64,000 nt of DNA from Streptomyces antarcticus (GTDB lineage Bacteria > Actinomycetota > Actinomycetes > Streptomycetales > Streptomycetaceae), in assembly GCF_026627255.1 (NCBI RefSeq), contig NZ_JAPNLM010000011.1, positions 62,001 through 126,000 of the forward strand. Reading direction: 5' to 3'. Below, piece by piece: positions 60,001-64,000 of this stretch (positions are counted from its first letter, which is position 1; every line of letters begins with the position of its first letter). The position numbers were made by a program, and so were the translations under genes. Below the pieces are notes generated by a model. It saw only the letters and a program-made list of their open reading frames with translations, searched no databases and was not told where the DNA came from.

Positions 60001-62059
60001 CGCCGACGCCCACGCCAAGAACGCTCAGGAGGAGGCTGCCTCGGCCAAGGTCCTCGCCGACCAGGCGCAGGGCGACGCGAAGGCCGCGTACGCGCACGCG
60101 GCGACGGCCGCCAAGCATGCCTCGGACGCCCGTACCTACGCCAAGGAGGCTCTCGGCTACTCGGCCGACGCCGCGAAGTCGGCATCACTGGCCGCCGCGT
60201 CGCTGGCTCGCAGCACCGCATTCGCCAGTCAGGCCGCGGCGGACGCCGTGGCCGCGGACCAGGCAGCCGGACGCTCCGAGGGCTACGCCAAGGCGGCCCG
60301 GGACTCCGCCGACCAGGCGGCCCTCGACGCCGCCGCGGCCCGCGCGGCGGCGACCCGAGCCGAAGAGGACGCGAAGAGCGCCCGGGCGGCCGCCGACCGC
60401 GCCGCCATCGCCGCGACCGAGGCCGAGCAGGCCGCGAAGGACGCGGACAAGTACGCCAAGGAGGCCCAGGAAGCCGCTGACAGGGCCGAGAAGGCCGCGA
60501 AGGCGAAGCAGATTCAGACCGGAACGGTCCCCGACCTGGCCGGTGGGTCCATCGGCAACATGTTCTACCTGAAGGACCGCACCGAGCAGATCGGAGAACC
60601 CCAGACCCTGAGGAAGACGGCCGGCTGCGAAGGCTGGATCGACGCGCTCTTCTATAAGGGCGACTGCACGATGACCGTGCAGATCCGCTACAAGGACTAC
60701 CTCGATCTGTACCTGTGCACCGCGGACGTCCTGGACCCGTCGAAGGGCACGTGTCCCGCGAGCGAGACGGTGTATCTGGGCGAGTACGCGACGGACGAGC
60801 TGACCCAGGAGTTCACGCACACCATCACGATGGGCGAGTACCAGTCGAACGTCGACCCGGTGGACATCCTCTTCGGGCACTGGATCAAGTGCGGTCAGAT
60901 GTGGCCCGGCGGTGAGAGCGGAAGCCTGGGCGGATGTGCCTGGGCAGCCGTGGACGTCGCCCTGCTGTTCTCCGGGAAGATCCTCAGGCCCATCGCCGAC
61001 GGCATCACCGCTCTCGACGCCGCCATGCGTACCGGAATCGGCATCGCCGACGCCCTGCGGGGGCTGAAGGGGCTGAGGATCAATCCGCAGGCTCTGGCAG
61101 CCATCGAGTTCGAGGCCAACATGGCCGAAGCGGCCCTTACCTCGTGCAAGATCAACAGTTTCCCGGCCGCCACACGTGTGCTCATGGCAGACGGGTCACA
61201 CCGCCCGATCAGCTCGCTTCGGGTGGGTGACGCGGTACTGGCCGGCGACCCGGCCACCGGGTCGGTCCGCTCCGAGCCGGTCACCGACACCTTCCAGCAC
61301 GCGGCCGACGGTCTGGTCACCATCAGCCTTTCCGACGGCAGCAGCCTGGAGACCACACCCGGACACAAGATCTACGCCGAGAAGCGCGGATGGATTCTCG
61401 CCTCGGAACTGCGTACGGGAGACCGGCTGCTCCGCCCCAGCGGGGAGCTGATCACGGTGGCAGGCGTGGGTGGCGAAACCGACGCGGCATCCCAGCAGGT
61501 CTACGACCTCACGGTCAGCGGCCTGCACACCTTCTACGTCCGCGCTGAAGGATCACAAGCGTCGGACGTGCTCGTCCACAACTGCATCAACCTCGGCGAC
61601 GAACTCCTGCCGAGTCTGAGGAAGTACAAGGACTCGGGCGAGATGCACGCGCTCGCGGAGCACGTGACCCCGACCCCGGCCCAGGCGTTCGCTCTGGCCC
61701 GGAGGAAGGGCGTGCCGAACTCGGTGTTCACCAGCCAGGAAATCGCCCAGCAGGCCATCGACCGCATCGTCGCGGACTACTTCACCACCGTGAAGGGCGG
61801 CCAGAGGGTACTGGACAAGGTCAAGTGGAAGAGGTTCGAACAGAGGGTCGCCGGAGCGAGGGAAGGCGAGGTGGTCCTGGACATCACAGGGACTTGGAAT
61901 GCCTATCCTTCCCTGGGGAAGGCGTACCACCCGGACGGCGTCACGGTGACCACAGCCGGTAACAGCGTCTCGCTGAAACTGATGAAGGTGTCGGGCCACA
62001 GCGGCCAAGGGCGTGGTGGCTTCGCCATCATGACCGCCTTCCCGACGGGAACTCCATGA
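57038..62059 (+). CDS. Secreted polymorphic toxin: ricin lectin, helical stalk, Hint, RNase A-like C-terminus
   Basis: TTG 57038 opens 1673 residues. A Sec-type signal covers about 1-41. An N-terminal domain (about 50-370) is of unknown type. Residues about 378-508 form a ricin-type beta-trefoil (KCLDVQGGGTADGTPVQVYT, GSGAQTWQLF, GKCVDLPT). Residues about 518-1160 are an Ala/Lys/Glu-rich helical stalk. A Hint domain runs from Cys1370 (SCKINSFPAATRVLMADGS) to VHN1515-Cys1516, the autocleavage pattern of inteins and polymorphic toxins. The last 157 residues (EMHALAEHVTPTPAQAFALA, VPNSVFTSQEIAQQAIDRIV, ending AIMTAFP) resemble RNase A-like CdiA-type toxins. Translation is coupled (ATGA) to the presumed immunity gene. 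Confidence 0.82.
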   Translation: MSPTTRFFSRRPRRPALLPPAAASVVTLAVLSSLAVQPALLDRANALRAAAAGSSEDWLDDTAAEQWRQDQCLMADVLRLGGPAMAQVAQDGLNQPQDKLHVLADRQHWEQTPLATAYQKDRDAASSAMTALSSLRDTWKKPLEGLTTPGGINNADFHWPPGSPGDGKQDFYAQTGLSKWTADRFWASESDFYDDPTPKASGPAVTAVKSLGAPLYGKDPDPQQVTGDAWIRAIAERDAYKHLTDWSLEPTGADNARIFLASGGFPRTAPEAGTAEYRIAVEDLKTRFASCAWRDPMDPAKVLRGVTTAAAGEWQQEIASQQTQRNQILAANKNATTSLTTGAKALGELLGHSWVADHAARFQDYWSPGGVGAVGDSPTTIKVHGAAGKCLDVQGGGTADGTPVQVYTCTGSGAQTWQLFGDDHGLHLRNTKSFKCLEVAANKAANGTKIQIATCNSSPAQTWDFNLRATTALKSVGTGKCVDLPTYDNSKDARLWDCNAAGPQQFDVMPSGNTGSVPPKAEFDKAKKAVADAQAGAKKQVDVLKAQAAAARKAATASDTAEQAAYAVADSAGAPRGRGLLVGQQKAQVTKGSVAALDAMVKAGETAEAATRASGADSDTIAQRALAQAAQSKAEFRRGAAHTAELQAKAAADSAKTHRDNAKKEADTAKAKLGEALKAEADAKAAAANAHAKRLSAEAEEATAKKEKETAAVKQGEAAQHKKNAEAEATKAGNARTKAEAAEASAVKHKDGAVKARDTAKAKRDDAWEAEQKSDAARAKADAKAAYAAAVEAGPEATAARAAADQANKYATDAETAAGRARGEADAATKAASDADAAATRAEAAAKRSRADADAAQAEKLKADAAVRTATSATADAIAASERAAFSARAAVSQANEAEAQSKTAKTQADKASVEAGKARAAAAKAAGYAYVTAQAAVDAGKAAAQVAKPANDAIQLGSPYVTTDSAAGLVVLTGQASKTIAEQQRAIADAHAKNAQEEAASAKVLADQAQGDAKAAYAHAATAAKHASDARTYAKEALGYSADAAKSASLAAASLARSTAFASQAAADAVAADQAAGRSEGYAKAARDSADQAALDAAAARAAATRAEEDAKSARAAADRAAIAATEAEQAAKDADKYAKEAQEAADRAEKAAKAKQIQTGTVPDLAGGSIGNMFYLKDRTEQIGEPQTLRKTAGCEGWIDALFYKGDCTMTVQIRYKDYLDLYLCTADVLDPSKGTCPASETVYLGEYATDELTQEFTHTITMGEYQSNVDPVDILFGHWIKCGQMWPGGESGSLGGCAWAAVDVALLFSGKILRPIADGITALDAAMRTGIGIADALRGLKGLRINPQALAAIEFEANMAEAALTSCKINSFPAATRVLMADGSHRPISSLRVGDAVLAGDPATGSVRSEPVTDTFQHAADGLVTISLSDGSSLETTPGHKIYAEKRGWILASELRTGDRLLRPSGELITVAGVGGETDAASQQVYDLTVSGLHTFYVRAEGSQASDVLVHNCINLGDELLPSLRKYKDSGEMHALAEHVTPTPAQAFALARRKGVPNSVFTSQEIAQQAIDRIVADYFTTVKGGQRVLDKVKWKRFEQRVAGAREGEVVLDITGTWNAYPSLGKAYHPDGVTVTTAGNSVSLKLMKVSGHSGQGRGGFAIMTAFPTGTP

Positions 62060-63381
62060 CCCAGGAACGTCCGGCGTACTACGAGCTCGGCTACGGAACG
62101 GATTTCGGCCTGACCGCCCTGACCGCCCTGACCGAACGCCTCGGCCTTCCCGGCGCCGACACCGGCCCGGCCGCCGCCCTGAAGTGCGCGGAAGAGCTCG
62201 CCGACGGGTCCGAGGGCGAGGAGGCCGTCGAACTGGGTGAGGACGCTCGCCGGCTGCTGGCTTCCGAGCTGCCGGAACGAATCCTCCGCACGGTGTGGCT
62301 CGCCTCCACAGGCAACGCCTTCGACCCGGCCGACCACGGTATGACCTGCCGTGGATGGCTGGAGCGGATCTCGGAGGTGTCCACGGCACGGCTCCGGCAG
62401 AACAAGCGCTCCTACGCTCCGCCACCGGTGCGGCCGGTGCGGGACGCGGGACTGTGCCAGGCGGTCGTGGCGGAACTCCGTGCCACCGCCCCGGCCCTTG
62501 CCGGCGCGTCGGCGCTGCCGGACCTCGTCGACGCCCTCGAACGGGTGGTGACCGGTGGCGACGGTGACCTCGGCATGCGGCTGTTCCTCCGCGCGCTCAA
62601 GGTCCACGCCGTGCCCGTCCCGCATGAGCGATACCGCCGCCTGTTGGCACTTGGCCGGGAGTTCGGCTTCCCCGCAGGCGCCGTCCACGACGGCCTGCAC
62701 ATCGTCTGGCCGCAGGTCAGCGCCACCAGGCAGGGCGTCTCCGGGGACTTCGGACTCTCCCAGCTCGCCAGGCTGTTCACGGCGGGGTGGCACTACCGCA
62801 CTCCCCGCGCGGCCGTCGAGAACGCCGTGACATACGACGGGTACGAGCGGCCTCCGGGCTCCGAGGCGGCCATCGTGTGGGAGGACACGCGCCGGATGCT
62901 CGACTCGGGGCTGTCCGACGACACCATCACCGTGCTGTGGCTGGCGGCGACAAACCGGGGCTACAGCATCGACGAGTGCGGCGTCGGCGGCCGGGAGTGG
63001 CTGGAGCAGGTCGTGGAAGTGTGCGAGGAGCACCTGGCCGCGGTCGCTCCCGCCCACTTCCCGGTGGCCCCGGCCGTTCACACCGATACCGGTGACGCGG
63101 TCCTCCGCGAAATCCGGGACATGGCGCCCCTCGCCGCGGGCAAGGCGATCAGCCCTGCATTCCGTCCCCTGGAGGGCACCGCGGTGATGGGAGCACTGGA
63201 ACAGGTCGTCACACGGGTCGACCCCGACCTCGGGTTCCGCCTGTTCCTGCGGACACTGGAAGTCCTGCAACTGCCGCTCACCGAGGAGCGGTACGCCCGG
63301 TACGAGACCCTCAGCAGCCGTTTCCAGTACGGCGAGGACCATCTCCTCTTCTCGATCGACCACCTGGTGCAGCGCAGCTGA
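62056..63381 (+). CDS. Presumed immunity protein made of two tandem homologous halves
   Basis: ATG 62056 overlaps the toxin stop by 4 nt and opens 441 residues without signal or membrane segments. Residues about 12-216 and 230-438 are clear copies: YGTDFGLTALTALTERLGL versus SGDFGLSQLARLFTAGWHY; GEDARRLLASELPERILRTV versus WEDTRRMLDSGLSDDTITVL; LVDALERVVTGGDGDLGMRL versus VMGALEQVVTRVDPDLGFRL; FLRALKVHAVPVPHERYRRL versus FLRTLEVLQLPLTEERYARY. The fold appears all-helical. I do not recognise a family. Position, coupling and cytoplasmic nature fit an immunity protein neutralising the RNase-like toxin. A terminator follows at 63411. Confidence 0.75.
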   Translation: MTQERPAYYELGYGTDFGLTALTALTERLGLPGADTGPAAALKCAEELADGSEGEEAVELGEDARRLLASELPERILRTVWLASTGNAFDPADHGMTCRGWLERISEVSTARLRQNKRSYAPPPVRPVRDAGLCQAVVAELRATAPALAGASALPDLVDALERVVTGGDGDLGMRLFLRALKVHAVPVPHERYRRLLALGREFGFPAGAVHDGLHIVWPQVSATRQGVSGDFGLSQLARLFTAGWHYRTPRAAVENAVTYDGYERPPGSEAAIVWEDTRRMLDSGLSDDTITVLWLAATNRGYSIDECGVGGREWLEQVVEVCEEHLAAVAPAHFPVAPAVHTDTGDAVLREIRDMAPLAAGKAISPAFRPLEGTAVMGALEQVVTRVDPDLGFRLFLRTLEVLQLPLTEERYARYETLSSRFQYGEDHLLFSIDHLVQRS

Positions 63382-63410
63382 CCCCCCTGCCCGTACCCGT
63401 ACTCCCATCA

Positions 63411-63438
63411 GAGCGCCCCTCCTACCGGAGGGGCGCTC
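63411..63438 (+). terminator. Strong hairpin terminator of the toxin-immunity operon
   Basis: A perfect 12-bp stem, GAGCGCCCCTCC (63411-63422) and GGAGGGGCGCTC (63427-63438), encloses the loop TACC. It lies 30 bp after the immunity stop. It closes a two-gene operon and insulates it from the following sequence. Confidence 0.9.
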
Positions 63439-64000
63439 GCCTTGTAGGGCTCGCCGCTGCCGTGTGGACAGCACCCGCGCTCCCCCGCCGCGTACGGCGA
63501 GAACTTCGCCGGGATCAAGGAAGCGCACGCCCGCAGGTGCGGAAGGGCGCCCCGCTCGGCCTTGCTGTAGGTCAGACCGAGATCGGCAAGACGCACCCGC
63601 TGTCGGAGCGGCACGGTCGGGCGCTCGTGGGGCGGAACAAGCGCGACGACGTCCAGCACGGGGAGATCGACGGGCAACAGCTCGGCGTCGAGGTGTACGC
63701 GACCGCCGTCGTCGAGGCCGACGCTGCCGTGCGCCTCACCGCGGGCTGTCTGCTGCCGCCCGACTCCTACACGTCGACGTCGGCGCCGCGGCCGAGGCGC
63801 CGGGGTGCTCGGCCGGCCTTGCCGAACCGGCCCGGGAAGCCGTCGCCGCCTACGCAACCGCCCACCGCACCGCACACGGACCAGATGCGCGGGCGAGCCC
63901 GCACCCGGTGCTGCGGCGCGACCACCAGCATGCCGTCCTGGCGCCGGCCCATCTGGGAGACGGACGGGCCCTGCCGGGGCTGCTGACCGCGCTGGACGCC
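63439..64000. other. Unassigned sequence; possible partial plus-strand gene at the end
   Basis: No gene can be named. From about 63782 to the window edge a plus-strand frame stays open with good third-position G/C (AEPAREAVAAYATAHRTAHG, then HPVLRRDHQHAVLAPAHLGD). It has no visible start or motif and runs off the window. The part before it (63450-63770) has several overlapping frames of poor quality, probably decayed coding DNA. Confidence 0.35.

Noticed and set aside
63408..63875. Minus-strand frame after the toxin operon terminator
   Set aside because: Proline/arginine-rich with no motif; it begins inside the terminator hairpin and has no ribosome site.

Overview
The window looks like chromosomal DNA of a high-GC actinomycete, most likely Streptomyces or a close relative in the Streptomycetaceae. 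The evidence is the strongly G/C-biased third codon positions, a short chaplin, a SARP-type regulator, STAS anti-sigma antagonists, a Ser/Thr kinase paired with an FHA protein, and many Tat/Sec secreted enzymes. No rRNA, tRNA, CRISPR array or replication origin was seen. The large number of broken genes and transposase scraps suggests an accessory region such as a chromosome arm; that is inference. Domain names rest on reading motifs by eye, without database searches.

Layout. 0-10 kb is a graveyard of gene fragments (ISL3 and IS5 transposase pieces, a mobilisation-type gene, an anti-sigma ATPase, an aminotransferase end, a CBM14 protein, SDR, ATP-grasp). Among them sit intact genes for a cupin, a membrane protein, a STAS protein and a secreted Scabin/pertussis-like ADP-ribosyltransferase, followed by a 36-residue peptide gene. 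9.9-12.1 kb is an FHA/Ser-Thr kinase pair. 12.6-24.1 kb is a secretome island: three secreted proteins each joining a different N-terminal domain (GH43-like, M23 peptidase, lysozyme-like) to a seven-repeat PLL-type propeller, two antigen-85-like esterases, a penicillin/AHL-acylase-like Ntn hydrolase, and an unusual LuxR-HTH/SARP regulator. 24.3-27.1 kb holds polyhydroxybutyrate-degradation relics around an intact tannase/oligomer-hydrolase-like gene. 27.2-38.8 kb carries a PucR-type regulator, a DUF3068 protein and a tightly coupled operon of GT4, methyltransferase, AftD-like arabinofuranosyltransferase, condensation-like acyltransferase, DMT transporter and Trm112-like protein.

38.9-57 kb starts with an IS3 remnant and a chaplin, then MscL, DUF1622, a decayed corA, a coupled envelope/stress cluster (BrkB, PAP2, DUF1508, holin-like, DUF3618, DUF4235), a TetR gene divergent from an in-frame permease-nitrilase deletion fusion, an ArsR-like regulator, DUF4394, two PRC-barrel paralogues (one with a 1-nt deletion), a VapBC-type toxin-antitoxin pair with a perfect 24-bp palindrome, and more STAS genes.

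57-63.4 kb holds the most striking locus: a 1673-residue secreted polymorphic toxin (ricin-type lectin, about 640 residues of Ala-rich helix, Hint autoprocessing domain, RNase A-like C-terminus). It is translationally coupled to a 441-residue presumed immunity protein built from two tandem copies, and closed by a strong terminator.
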